Shown: piece by piece, positions 54,623-63,241 of the stretch
Position numbering within the stretch: the first letter of the stretch is position 1
Layout of the letters: the number at the start of each line of letters is the position of its first letter
Source: Pseudomonas sp. LP_7_YM
Lineage (GTDB): Bacteria; Pseudomonadota; Gammaproteobacteria; Pseudomonadales; Pseudomonadaceae
DNA: 64,000 nucleotides
Direction: 5' to 3'
NCBI RefSeq assembly: GCF_004364435.1
Contig: NZ_SOCT01000005.1
Location: 1-64,000 of the forward strand
Notes under the pieces: generated by a model
What the model was told of the DNA's origin: nothing
Databases searched by the model: none
Seen by the model: only the letters and a program-made list of their open reading frames with translations
Made by a program: the position numbers and the translations under genes

Positions 54623-56038
54623 GTGATAAAAAAAATCCTGATCGCCAACCGTGGGGAAATTGCTGTCCGGATCGTGCGCGCTTGCGCCGAGATGGGCATC
54701 CGTTCGGTAGCGATCTATTCCGACGCGGACCGGCACGCGCTGCATGTAAAGCGTGCTGATGAGGCCTATGGCATTGGTTCCGAGCCGCTGGAGGGTTACC
54801 TCAACCCTCGCAAACTGGTGAATCTGGCAGTGGAAACCGGCTGCGATGCGTTGCATCCTGGCTACGGCTTTCTTTCTGAAAACGCCGAACTGGCAGAGAT
54901 TTGTGCCGAACGCGGGATCAAGTTCATCGGCCCCTCTGCCGAAGTCATCCGCCGCATGGGCGATAAAACCGAAGCGCGCCGAAGCATGATCAAAGCGGGG
55001 GTGCCGGTCACGCCGGGTACCGAAGGCAACGTCGCTGATATCGCCGAAGCGCTGACCGAGGGCGATCGCATCGGTTACCCCGTGATGCTCAAAGCGACCT
55101 CTGGCGGCGGCGGGCGTGGCATTCGTCGCTGTAACAGCCGTGAGGAGCTTGAGCAAGCATTTCCCCGGGTCATTTCCGAAGCCACCAAAGCATTCGGCAA
55201 AGCGGAAGTCTTCCTCGAAAAATGCATCGTCAACCCCAAGCACATCGAAGCGCAGATCCTCGGCGACAGCTTTGGCAGCGTGGTGCATCTGTTCGAGCGT
55301 GACTGCTCGATCCAGCGGCGCAACCAGAAACTCATTGAGATTGCCCCAAGTCCTCAATTGACCCCCGAGCAGCGCGCCTACATCGGCGACCTGTCGGTGC
55401 GTGCGGCTAAAGCTGTGGGTTATGAGAACGCGGGCACCGTGGAGTTTCTGCTTGCCGAGGGCGAGGTGTACTTCATGGAGATGAACACTCGCGTGCAGGT
55501 GGAGCACACCATCACCGAGGAGATCACCGGCATCGACATCGTTCGCGAGCAGATTCGTATCGCTTCGGGCCTGCCGCTCTCGGTCAAACAGGAAGACATC
55601 ATTCACCGCGGTTTCGCGTTGCAGTTCCGTATCAATGCTGAAGATCCGAAAAACAATTTTCTGCCCAGTTTCGGCAAGATCACCCGCTACTACGCGCCCG
55701 GCGGGCCCGGCGTGCGGACCGACACGGCGATCTACACCGGCTACACCATTCCGCCATTCTACGACTCGATGTGCCTGAAGCTGATCGTCTGGGCGCTGAC
55801 CTGGGAAGAAGCGATGGACCGAGGCCTGCGCGCGCTGGACGACATGCGTCTGCAGGGCGTGAAGACCACGGCGGCGTATTACCAGGAGATCCTGCGCAAT
55901 CCTGAGTTTCGCAGCGGCCAGTTCAACACCAGCTTCGTGGAAAGCCACCCCGAGCTGACCCATTACTCGATCAAGCGCAAACCCGAAGAGCTGGCCCTGG
56001 CCATCGCCGCCGCCATTGCCGCCCACGCAGGCCTATGA
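54623..56038 (+). CDS. pycA: Pyruvate carboxylase subunit A (biotin carboxylase)
   Basis: A 471-residue ATP-grasp biotin carboxylase of the two-subunit pyruvate carboxylase. It has IKKILIANRGEIAVRIVRAC at the N terminus, the glycine-rich ATP loop SGGGGRGIRRC, HIEAQILGD, and EMNTRVQVEHTITE, the carboxylation site. A GTG at 54623 is the likely start (GAGGAA 8 bases upstream); earlier starts add unrelated residues. It carboxylates biotin on PycB with ATP and bicarbonate so that pyruvate becomes oxaloacetate for anaplerosis. pycB follows after 100 bases. Confidence 0.95.
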   Translation: MIKKILIANRGEIAVRIVRACAEMGIRSVAIYSDADRHALHVKRADEAYGIGSEPLEGYLNPRKLVNLAVETGCDALHPGYGFLSENAELAEICAERGIKFIGPSAEVIRRMGDKTEARRSMIKAGVPVTPGTEGNVADIAEALTEGDRIGYPVMLKATSGGGGRGIRRCNSREELEQAFPRVISEATKAFGKAEVFLEKCIVNPKHIEAQILGDSFGSVVHLFERDCSIQRRNQKLIEIAPSPQLTPEQRAYIGDLSVRAAKAVGYENAGTVEFLLAEGEVYFMEMNTRVQVEHTITEEITGIDIVREQIRIASGLPLSVKQEDIIHRGFALQFRINAEDPKNNFLPSFGKITRYYAPGGPGVRTDTAIYTGYTIPPFYDSMCLKLIVWALTWEEAMDRGLRALDDMRLQGVKTTAAYYQEILRNPEFRSGQFNTSFVESHPELTHYSIKRKPEELALAIAAAIAAHAGL

Positions 56039-56040
56039 AC

Positions 56041-56125
56041 ATGCAGCTGCGAGCTTCAAGCCGCAAGTTTCAAGCAAAAGCGAACCTGCTTTTACTTACC
56101 GCTTGCAGCGTGCGGCTTGTCGCTA
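56041..56125. repeat. Inverted repeat element between pycA and pycB
   Basis: The gap contains GCAGCTGCGAGCTTCAAGCCGCAAG and, 50 bases on, CTTGCAGCGTGCGGCTTGTCGC, partly complementary in inverted order. This AGCTTCAAGC(T/C)GCAAG type of sequence is a common intergenic repeat of pseudomonads. Placed inside an operon it can form a long imperfect hairpin that may set the PycA:PycB ratio. Confidence 0.6.
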
Positions 56126-56138
56126 TGAGGAGATAAGA

Positions 56139-57947
56139 ATGTCCAAGAAGATCTTTGTTACCGACACCATCCTGCGCGACGCTCATCAATCGTTACTGGC
56201 GACCCGCATGCGCACCGAAGACATGCTGCCGATCTGCGCGAAACTCGACAACGTCGGCTACTGGTCGCTGGAAGTCTGGGGTGGCGCGACGTTCGACGCC
56301 TGCGTGCGCTTCCTCAAAGAGGACCCGTGGGAGCGCCTGCGGCAACTGCGCGAGGCGCTGCCCAACACCCGTCTGCAGATGTTGCTGCGTGGCCAGAACC
56401 TGTTGGGGTATCGCCACTACAGCGACGATGTGGTCAAAGCTTTCGTCGAAAAGGCCGCCGGCAACGGCATCGACGTGTTCCGTATTTTCGATGCCATGAA
56501 CGACGTGCGTAACCTGCGCGTGGCCATCGAAGCAGTAAAGGCGGCGGGCAAGCACGCCCAGGGCACCATTGCCTACACAACGAGCCCGGTGCACACCATC
56601 GAAGCCTTCGTCGCTCAGGCCAGGCAGATGGAATCCATGGGGTGCGATTCAGTGGCCATCAAAGACATGGCCGGCCTGCTGACGCCGTACGCCACCGGCG
56701 AACTGGTCAAAGCGCTTAAAGCCGAGCAGTCGCTGCCGGTGTTCATCCATTCCCATGACACGGCGGGGCTGGCCGCAATGTGCCAGTTGAAGGCCATAGA
56801 AAACGGCGCAGATCACATCGACACCGCTATTTCCAGCTTTGCTTGGGGCACCAGTCATCCGGGCACCGAATCGATGGTCGCGGCACTCAAAGGCAGCGAA
56901 TTTGACACTGGTCTGGATCTGGAACTGCTTCAGGAGATCGGCCTGTATTTCTACGCCGTGCGTAAGAAGTATCACCAGTTCGAAAGCGAATTCACCGCAG
57001 TCGACACCCGCGTGCAAGTCAACCAGGTGCCGGGTGGCATGATTTCCAACCTGGCTAACCAGCTCAAAGAGCAGGGCGCCTTGAACCGAATGGCCGAAGT
57101 ACTGGCCGAGATTCCGCGCGTGCGCAAGGATCTGGGCTACCCACCGTTGGTCACGCCCACCTCGCAGATTGTCGGCACGCAGGCGTTCTTCAACGTGCTG
57201 GCGGGCGAGCGTTACAAGACCATCACCAACGAGGTGAAGCTGTACCTCACGGGCGGTTACGGCAAAGCGCCGGGGCAAGTGGACGAGAAACTGCGTCGTC
57301 AGGCGATCGGTAATGAAGAAGTGATCGAAGGACGTCCGGCCGACCTGCTCAAGCCGGAAATGATCAAACTGCGCGGCGAGATCGGGGCGCTGGCCGATTC
57401 TGAAGAGGACGTGCTGACTTACGCCATGTTCCCGGACATTGGCCGCAAGTTTCTTGAAGAGCGCGCGGCAGGCACGTTGACGCCAGAACCTCTGCTGCCG
57501 ATTCCTGAGCCAGGTGCTGTGGCGAAGGCGGGCGGCGAGGGCGTTCCGACCGAGTTCGTCATCGACGTTCACGGCGAAAGCTACCGCGTCGACATCACCG
57601 GCGTTGGTGTGAAAGCCGAAGGCAAGCGTCACTTCTACCTTTCCATCGACGGCATGCCGGAAGAAGTGGTGTTCGAGCCGCTCAATGAGTTTGTTGGTGG
57701 CGGTATCGGCAAGCGCGCTCAAGCCAGCAAGCCGGGGCACGTCAGCACCACCATGCCAGGCAATATCGTCGATGTGCTGGTCAAGGAGGGCGATACAGTC
57801 AAGGCCGGTCAGGCGGTGCTGATCACCGAAGCGATGAAGATGGAAACCGAGGTTCAGGCCGCCGTTGCCGGCAAGGTCGTGGCGATCCACGTTGCCAAAG
57901 GTGATCGCGTGAACCCGGGAGAAATTCTGGTCGAGATCGAGGGCTGA
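56139..57947 (+). CDS. pycB: Pyruvate carboxylase subunit B (carboxyltransferase and biotin carrier)
   Basis: A 602-residue subunit. The N-terminal HMGL-like carboxyltransferase domain starts with IFVTDTILRDAHQSLLATR and contains the metal ligands in HSHDTAG. A PYC_OADA conserved domain follows, then a linker and a C-terminal biotinyl domain with EAMKMETE, whose Lys carries biotin. It transfers CO2 from biotin to pyruvate in the cytosol; homology to the OadA subunit of oxaloacetate decarboxylase is close, but the paired pycA and absence of oadB favour carboxylation. AGGAG lies 8 bases before ATG 56139. Confidence 0.95.
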   Translation: MSKKIFVTDTILRDAHQSLLATRMRTEDMLPICAKLDNVGYWSLEVWGGATFDACVRFLKEDPWERLRQLREALPNTRLQMLLRGQNLLGYRHYSDDVVKAFVEKAAGNGIDVFRIFDAMNDVRNLRVAIEAVKAAGKHAQGTIAYTTSPVHTIEAFVAQARQMESMGCDSVAIKDMAGLLTPYATGELVKALKAEQSLPVFIHSHDTAGLAAMCQLKAIENGADHIDTAISSFAWGTSHPGTESMVAALKGSEFDTGLDLELLQEIGLYFYAVRKKYHQFESEFTAVDTRVQVNQVPGGMISNLANQLKEQGALNRMAEVLAEIPRVRKDLGYPPLVTPTSQIVGTQAFFNVLAGERYKTITNEVKLYLTGGYGKAPGQVDEKLRRQAIGNEEVIEGRPADLLKPEMIKLRGEIGALADSEEDVLTYAMFPDIGRKFLEERAAGTLTPEPLLPIPEPGAVAKAGGEGVPTEFVIDVHGESYRVDITGVGVKAEGKRHFYLSIDGMPEEVVFEPLNEFVGGGIGKRAQASKPGHVSTTMPGNIVDVLVKEGDTVKAGQAVLITEAMKMETEVQAAVAGKVVAIHVAKGDRVNPGEILVEIEG

Positions 57948-58243
57948 TTAGGCCCTCAAGAAATAAACAGCCTTCGCGAGGATAGTCGCGCAAGGCGCAA
58001 TGGTTACCTCTGGGGGAGCTCTCGTGGCTCCTCTTTTTTTGTCCTGAATGTGGTTATTGGCTCGCGCGAGCACAACGCCAGCTGTTTAAGAAACCCCACG
58101 CGACTCACGTAAACAGACCCCTTGGGGAGCGCGCTGCTCGCGAAGGGGTCGCGTCAGCGGGCGCATATTGAGACTGACCAGCGCATTCGTGCGCAACCTC
58201 ACTCTCACAGAATGGGTGTTTAGTTCAGGGCTCGCGTTGCAAT
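57948..58243. other. Convergent intergenic region pycB / GNAT gene
   Basis: About 300 bases with no gene. It contains a hairpin (CCTTCGCGA...TCGCGCAAGG, near 57971-57995) and the terminator at 58013-58040. Further GC-rich short pairings lie around 58120-58200, possibly degraded repeats. Confidence 0.55.
58013..58040 (+). terminator. Rho-independent terminator of pycAB
   Basis: GGAGC-TCTCGTG-GCTCC is followed by TC and seven Ts on the plus strand. It lies 66 bases after the pycB stop. Confidence 0.85.
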
Positions 58244-58915
58244 TCAAGCCCTGCGCAACTGCCCTAGTGTCTGGATCTGCCGCCCATCCTTGAAGTTGTC
58301 CACAGCCAGCCACGCCTGAAACGCCTGCTCCAATGCGGCCCATTCGCTGTCCAGAATCGAGAACCACGCAGTATTACGATTCTTGCCTTTGACCACCATG
58401 TGCTGACGGAAAGTGCCTTCGAAAGTGAATCCGAACCGTTCTGCGGCGCTGACGGAGCGCGCATTGTCGGCGTTGCATTTCCACTCCAGACGGCGATTAC
58501 CCAGCGCGAACGACTCCTTGGCTAACAAGTAAACCGCCTCGGTGCTCTTGGGCGTGCGCTGCATGGACGCGCCGAAGGTCACATGGCCGATTTCGATACG
58601 GCCTGCGCTTGGCATGATCGACATCAGGCTGATAAATCCGTGGATAACACCTGTCTGCTGATCGACCACCGTGTAGAACCAGGGGTCGGTCGAGGCTTGC
58701 AGGCCTGCTAGATAATCATCGAAGGCGCTGCGCTCGTAAAATGGACCGATGAGCAAATAATCCCACAACTTTGGGTCGCAATCAGGACCTTGCAGTGCAG
58801 TCCACAAGCCGTCGGCGTGGCGCGTTGTATCGAGTTTTTCCAGGCGAATGAAGCGTCCGTGCAGGGTGCGCGTGTCGGGCTGCTTTGCCGATTGCCAGTG
58901 TTCAAGATTCGACAT
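58244..58915 (-). CDS. GNAT acetyltransferase, RimJ/RimL-like
   Basis: A 223-residue N-acetyltransferase of the Acetyltransf_3 group. It has LHGRFIRLEKLD near the N terminus, then FISLMSIMPSAGRIEIGHVTFG, and RLEWKCNADNARSVSAAERFGFTFEGTFRQHMVVKG in pieces, the acetyl-CoA-binding half of the RimL type. The start at 58915 (MSNLEHWQSA) lies 13 bases after the stop of the upstream GNAT gene. It is the third gene of a paiB-GNAT-GNAT unit; relatives acetylate polyamines, small amines or protein N termini. Confidence 0.85.
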   Translation of the reverse strand: MSNLEHWQSAKQPDTRTLHGRFIRLEKLDTTRHADGLWTALQGPDCDPKLWDYLLIGPFYERSAFDDYLAGLQASTDPWFYTVVDQQTGVIHGFISLMSIMPSAGRIEIGHVTFGASMQRTPKSTEAVYLLAKESFALGNRRLEWKCNADNARSVSAAERFGFTFEGTFRQHMVVKGKNRNTAWFSILDSEWAALEQAFQAWLAVDNFKDGRQIQTLGQLRRA

Positions 58916-58928
58916 GCTCTGTGCTCCC

Positions 58929-59375
58929 TCAAAGTGGTTTACGAAACTGGATAAGGCCGGGGCGCTCGGCAATGCGTTCGTACAGCTGAATAGCCGTTGC
59001 ATTGGATTCGTGGGTCAGCCAGTGCACCTTGTCAGCGCCATCCTTTTTGGCGGTGGCGTAGACATATTCGATCAGCTTGCGCCCTACACCGGTGCCACGT
59101 TGCTCGACCGAGACCAACAGGTCTTGCAGGTAGCACGACCAGTTGATGCTCCAGTTGGAACGGTGGTAGATGAAATGCACCATGCCGACCGCCTTGCCGT
59201 TCTGCCAGGCAAGCGCCGCGTTGGTGGGCTCGTTGCTATCGAGAAAGCGCTGCCAAGTGCTTTGTGTCACGGCATCGGTCAGCTCGGTCTTGTAAAAGGC
59301 CAGATAGGCGTTCCACAGCGGCAACCAGGCCTCGTGATCGTCAGCGGTGACGGGGCGGATCTGTAGGTCAGACAC
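58929..59375 (-). CDS. GNAT acetyltransferase
   Basis: A 148-residue GNAT enzyme. It starts IRPVTADDHEAWLPLWNAYLAFY and has the acetyl-CoA loop VEQRGTGVGRKLIEYVYATA, then HWLTHESNATAIQLYERI. It overlaps paiB by 8 bases and is followed 13 bases later by the second acetyltransferase. The acceptor substrate is unknown; with PaiB beside it, a polyamine-like substrate is conceivable. Confidence 0.88.
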   Translation of the reverse strand: MSDLQIRPVTADDHEAWLPLWNAYLAFYKTELTDAVTQSTWQRFLDSNEPTNAALAWQNGKAVGMVHFIYHRSNWSINWSCYLQDLLVSVEQRGTGVGRKLIEYVYATAKKDGADKVHWLTHESNATAIQLYERIAERPGLIQFRKPL

Positions 59376-60006
59376 GGGTTTCTCCTCGGCTCATCAAGCC
59401 AGCGATTTGCTGGTCGGTTTGATTCTGGCTGGCAGCCAGCCCTGTGCTCACCCCAGCGATGTCTTCGGCGCTGCGGTTCTGATTGAGCTTGCGCGTGCCT
59501 TCCAGCCTGTCTATGGGGATGGCAAAACCGACGATGCCGTTGAGCATCTTTTCGATGTAATCGGCAGGGGCATCGCTTACGGCCCAAGGCTCGGCCCGCG
59601 AGGCTTCGTGTTTTTGCGTCAGCGTGCTGACGATCTGCAGCAGCCGGGCGGGGTCTGTGAACACCTCGGCACGGCCATAGGCGTGAACCGCCAGGTAATT
59701 CCAGGTGGGTACCACTTTGCCGTGTTCGGCTTTGGCGGCATAAAACGACGGACTGACGTACGCATCGGGACCTTGAAAGATCACCAGCGCTTCGCAAGAG
59801 GCCAAGGCCTTCCACTGCGGGTTGGCTTTGGCCAAGTGACCGGACAGTGTGCCGTTGGGCCCTTGGCCGGGGTCGAGCAGCAGCGGCACATGGCTCGCCT
59901 GCAGGCCGGTGTCGTCATAAGTGACCAGGGTCGCCAGGCGCGTGCCCTGGATCTGCCGGTGCAGGCAGTCGAGACTGTCCTCTCTGAAATCGCGGGGCGT
60001 GTGCAT
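59368..60006 (-). CDS. paiB: PaiB-family FMN-binding protein
   Basis: A 212-residue PaiB/FMN_bind_2 protein with a split-barrel FMN fold: ATLVTYDDTGLQASHVPLLLD, then NPQWKALASCEALVIFQGPDAYVSPSFY and VPTWNYLAVHAYGRAEVF, the family signature. In Bacillus paiB is linked with the acetyltransferase paiA and affects sporulation genes. Here too it is coupled to acetyltransferase genes. It is divergent from a MocR regulator with an 88-base gap, so that regulator probably controls this operon. Confidence 0.88.
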   Translation of the reverse strand: MHTPRDFREDSLDCLHRQIQGTRLATLVTYDDTGLQASHVPLLLDPGQGPNGTLSGHLAKANPQWKALASCEALVIFQGPDAYVSPSFYAAKAEHGKVVPTWNYLAVHAYGRAEVFTDPARLLQIVSTLTQKHEASRAEPWAVSDAPADYIEKMLNGIVGFAIPIDRLEGTRKLNQNRSAEDIAGVSTGLAASQNQTDQQIAGLMSRGETRV

Positions 60007-60094
60007 AAGATTTTCCTTGGCGAGTGGCCCAATCCTAGGCAGCCTATTGGTCTGTTGTAAGAGCCACTAACGGTCAATTTCATAGGGCCAATCC

Positions 60095-61639
60095 ATGTCA
60101 GTCTCTACGCCATCGTTGACCTTTGATTTCGCCGGGATTGAGCTGGATCGCCAGCAAGGGCTGAGTCGACAGCTTTACCAGACGCTGCGCCAGAGGATCC
60201 TCGATGGCCGGCTGGGCGGTGGCACGCGCCTGCCCGCAAGCCGTGATCTGGCGGCGTCGCTGTCGATTTCCCGCAACAGCGTCCTGCGCGCTTATGACCA
60301 GCTGTATGCAGAAGGCTTTACTGAAGCACGGAGAGGTGACGGTACTTACGTCGCCCAATTGACCGAGCATGCCGGCGCTGCCAAAAAACTATCCACAAAG
60401 GTATCCACAGGGTTATCACCAGGCTTATCAACAGGTTTGTCCACAGTTGTGTCAAATGAAGCTGGCAATTCATCCTGTAAAGTTATCCACAGCACTTCGC
60501 TGATGCGTCTCGAAAAGCATCATCTGAGCGCTCATAAGACCGGCTTGCCGCGTGCTTTTCGTATAGGGCTTCCGGCGTTCGATCTGTTCCCGTTTGACGT
60601 GTGGGGCAAGCTGCACGCGGCTTTCTGGCGTAAGCCGGGTTTGCATCAGCTTGGGTATGGGGATCCGGCAGGGGAATGGCGGTTGCGGGAGTTGATCGCG
60701 ATGTATCTGCGAACATCTCGTGACCTGAAGTGTGACGCTGAACAAATTGTGATCACCAGTGGTGCGCAGCAGGCGATTACCCTTTGTGCACAGCTGCTGC
60801 TGAACGAGGGTGATGCGGTAGCGTTCGAAAATCCCGGATATCGCGCAGCCGGTCACGCCTTTGCCGTCGCGGGCGCGACGTTGCGCGGCATGTCGGTGGA
60901 TATCGACGGCATGCGCTGTCCTGACGACGAAAGTCGCTGCACATTGGCCTATGTCACGCCGTCCCATCAGTACCCTTTGGGCGTCACCATGAGCCTTGCG
61001 CGGCGGCTGGAGTTGCTGGCTTGGGCCGAGCGGACAGGGGGTTGGATCGTCGAGGACGATTACGATGGCGAATATCGCTACAGCGGCGCACCACTTGCGC
61101 CCTTGGCCGCCCTGGATCGAAGCGGGCGTGTGCTCTATGTCGGCACTTTCGGCAAGGTTGCGTTCCCAGCGCTGCGCCTGGGGTATCTGGTGCTGCCGCG
61201 CAACTTGGTCAAGCCGTTCAGTCAGCGTCGCGCACTGGACATGCGCCATTCGGAAATCGGCACGCAGGCAGTGATGGCAGAGTTCATTGCGGCGGGGCAT
61301 TTCCAGCGGCATATCCGTCGCATGAGGCGTGCGGCCTTGAGCCGAAGGGATGCGCTGCTCGCAGGCTGGCCCGAGGATATCCGCGGGTGCAGTGCAATGC
61401 CCAAGCCGCTGGCCGGGCTGCATGTGTCAGTTGCAGTAGATAGCCTGCAAAGGGAATCTGAGCTGGTTGCAAAAGCTGAGAGCGTGGGCGTAGAAATTGC
61501 TCCACTGAGTGACTACTGGCTGCCGGATTCCGCAACGCCTGTGGATAACCGGGCGGGTCTGGTGTTGGGATTTGCGGCAGTTCCGGAGGCTGATATCGCG
61601 TCTGCGCTGCAGCGCTTGCGGGGTATTTGGAAAGATTGA
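60095..61639 (+). CDS. MocR/GabR/PdxR-type regulator (GntR HTH plus aminotransferase domain)
   Basis: A 514-residue two-domain regulator. The GntR winged helix covers about residues 18-85 (LPASRDLAASLSISRNSVLRAYDQLYAEGF). The fold-type I aminotransferase-like domain from about 150 holds the PLP lysine in YVGTFGKVAFPALRLGYL. Between them lies an unusual linker with four-residue repeats (LSTK VSTG LSPG LSTG LSTV, about residues 99-118), coded by a 12-bp tandem repeat. It is divergent from the paiB-GNAT-GNAT operon and likely regulates it in response to a PLP-bound amine or amino acid. Confidence 0.88.
   Translation: MSVSTPSLTFDFAGIELDRQQGLSRQLYQTLRQRILDGRLGGGTRLPASRDLAASLSISRNSVLRAYDQLYAEGFTEARRGDGTYVAQLTEHAGAAKKLSTKVSTGLSPGLSTGLSTVVSNEAGNSSCKVIHSTSLMRLEKHHLSAHKTGLPRAFRIGLPAFDLFPFDVWGKLHAAFWRKPGLHQLGYGDPAGEWRLRELIAMYLRTSRDLKCDAEQIVITSGAQQAITLCAQLLLNEGDAVAFENPGYRAAGHAFAVAGATLRGMSVDIDGMRCPDDESRCTLAYVTPSHQYPLGVTMSLARRLELLAWAERTGGWIVEDDYDGEYRYSGAPLAPLAALDRSGRVLYVGTFGKVAFPALRLGYLVLPRNLVKPFSQRRALDMRHSEIGTQAVMAEFIAAGHFQRHIRRMRRAALSRRDALLAGWPEDIRGCSAMPKPLAGLHVSVAVDSLQRESELVAKAESVGVEIAPLSDYWLPDSATPVDNRAGLVLGFAAVPEADIASALQRLRGIWKD
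60389..60448. repeat. 12-bp tandem repeat with DnaA-box-like units inside the MocR gene
   Basis: Five units start at 60389, 60401, 60413, 60425 and 60437, each close to TTATCCACAGGT: CTATCCACA, GTATCCACA, TTATCACCA, TTATCAACA, TTGTCCACA. Each differs by one or two bases from the DnaA box TTATCCACA. A perfect box follows at 60483-60491 in another register. In frame, the array encodes the linker repeat (L/V)-S-(T/P)-x. Confidence 0.8.
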
Positions 61640-61822
61640 TACCGAACGAGTCTTGCGCAGTGGGTTGCTGGCAAATGTGTCCGGTCAGGCCTGGCCGAGT
61701 GGAATGACGCATCGCAATCATGAGCAAGCTCACCCACAGCAGACGCTGTATTTTGGGGTTAGCACATGGCATGGCAGCGGTATACTTGCGCCCATTGCAC
61801 ATCCTTTCCCGAGAAACGTCCC

Positions 61823-63034
61823 ATGAGCCTCCCCCTTGCTGCGGCGCCTGAACGCAAGTTCGGCGCGCCTCTTATCGCCTTCATTCTGCTGGTTGTCGGC
61901 GGTCTGTTCCTTCAATCCGCTGTCGGCGGCAGGCAAGTCCTGTTGCTCATCGTCGGCGCAGCGCTGGGGCTTACCCTCTACCACGCAGCATTCGGGTTTA
62001 CGTCTGCCTGGCGGGTATTCATCAATGAACGTCGCGGCGCGGGTCTGCGGGCACAGATGGTGATGCTGGCTATCGCGGTCGTGCTGTTCTTCCCGGCGCT
62101 GGGCGCAGGTACGTTATTGGGCAACCCGGTCACCGGTCTGGTAGCACCTGCGGGCGTTTCCGTGGTGTTCGGCGCGTTCATTTTCGGCATTGGCATGCAG
62201 ATGGGCGGTGGCTGCGCATCGGGCACCCTGTTTACCGTCGGCGGCGGCAACGCGCGGATGCTGGTGACCTTGCTGTTCTTCGTCGTGGGTTCGGTGATCG
62301 CTACCCACCACGCGCACTGGTGGTTTTCACTGCCATCGTTCCCGGCCACTTCCATCGTCAAGACCTTCGGTGTCATACCTGCGCTGATCATTAGCCTGGC
62401 CCTGTTTGGCGTGATCGCGCTGGTCACCATCAGGCTGGAGAAACGTCGTTATGGCGAATTGGAGGCCGCAGTGACCAGCGAGCACGTTGGCCTGCGGCGT
62501 TTGCTGCGCGGTCCATGGCCGCTGGTGTGGGGCGCAATCGCTTTGGCGTTGCTCAACTACGCGACGCTGGCGCTGGCTGGTCGCCCTTGGGGCATCACCT
62601 CGGCATTCGCGTTGTGGGGCGCAAAAGTCGCGAGCGGGCTAGGGGTAGATGTTGGCAGTTGGGTGTTCTGGCAGATGCCCGCAAATGCCAAGGCGCTGGC
62701 GGCGCCTGTGTGGGAAGACATCACTACGGTCATGGACATCGGCATCATGCTGGGTGCGGCAGTGGCTGCGGGCCTTGCAGGACGGTTCTCGCCAACGCTG
62801 AAGATTCCGCTGCGTTCACTGGTCGCCGCTGTACTGGGTGGCCTGCTGTTGGGCTATGGCTCGCGTTTGGCCTATGGCTGCAACATCGGCGCGTACTTCA
62901 GCGGCATCGCTTCGGGCAGCCTGCATGGCTGGTTGTGGTTGGTGGCAGCGTTTGCCGGTAATGCGGTGGGTGTACGCATTCGTCCATTCTTCTTCAAGGG
63001 TGAGCGGCGTCCGGTGGTGTTGAGCGGGTGCTAA
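61823..63034 (+). CDS. YeeE/YedE (DUF395, sulf_transp) family transporter
   Basis: A 403-residue membrane protein with about nine to ten helices. Two conserved cysteine motifs are present: GGGCASGTLFTVGGGN and GYGSRLAYGCNIGAYFSGI, the SEQ marks of the YeeE/TsuA thiosulfate-transport family. Relatives pass thiosulfate or sulfur species across the inner membrane; the fused long form seen here is common in pseudomonads. The ATG at 61823 (MSLPLAAAPERKF) is chosen because membrane segments begin 13 residues later; the longer frame adds a Cys/His-rich unlikely leader. No sulfurtransferase (TusA) gene is adjacent. Confidence 0.88.
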   Translation: MSLPLAAAPERKFGAPLIAFILLVVGGLFLQSAVGGRQVLLLIVGAALGLTLYHAAFGFTSAWRVFINERRGAGLRAQMVMLAIAVVLFFPALGAGTLLGNPVTGLVAPAGVSVVFGAFIFGIGMQMGGGCASGTLFTVGGGNARMLVTLLFFVVGSVIATHHAHWWFSLPSFPATSIVKTFGVIPALIISLALFGVIALVTIRLEKRRYGELEAAVTSEHVGLRRLLRGPWPLVWGAIALALLNYATLALAGRPWGITSAFALWGAKVASGLGVDVGSWVFWQMPANAKALAAPVWEDITTVMDIGIMLGAAVAAGLAGRFSPTLKIPLRSLVAAVLGGLLLGYGSRLAYGCNIGAYFSGIASGSLHGWLWLVAAFAGNAVGVRIRPFFFKGERRPVVLSGC

Positions 63035-63196
63035 TCAGGTACAGCCGATCCAAACCTTTTAGAGGCGCACTTGCCCACGGTTGCTGAACCGCAGCCAGCG
63101 AAAGGCGCCAGTCATTCCGGCCCTTTTTGGCAGCGCACTCCACGTCCACACGGCTCATGAACATGTCGGTGAAAGCGTGAGCAGGTCATTGGGGCG

Positions 63197-63220
63197 AGGG
63201 GGCTAACGAATTAGCCCCCT
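63197..63220. terminator. Hairpin between the YeeE gene and tkt
   Basis: AGGGGGCTAA and TTAGCCCCCT pair with a short CGAA loop. There is no long T-run on either side. It lies 22 bases beyond the tkt stop and may end both convergent transcripts. Confidence 0.55.
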
Positions 63221-63241
63221 AATGCTGGCAGAAGCCAGGAA

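Noticed and set aside
54494..56026. Long open frame (510 codons) on the minus strand opposite pycA
   Set aside because: It mirrors the conserved pycA codons; product is His/Arg-rich without family features. A shadow frame caused by high GC.
56139..57947. Oxaloacetate decarboxylase alpha subunit
   Set aside because: The sequence is OadA-like, but the adjacent biotin carboxylase and lack of oadB/oadG point to two-subunit pyruvate carboxylase.
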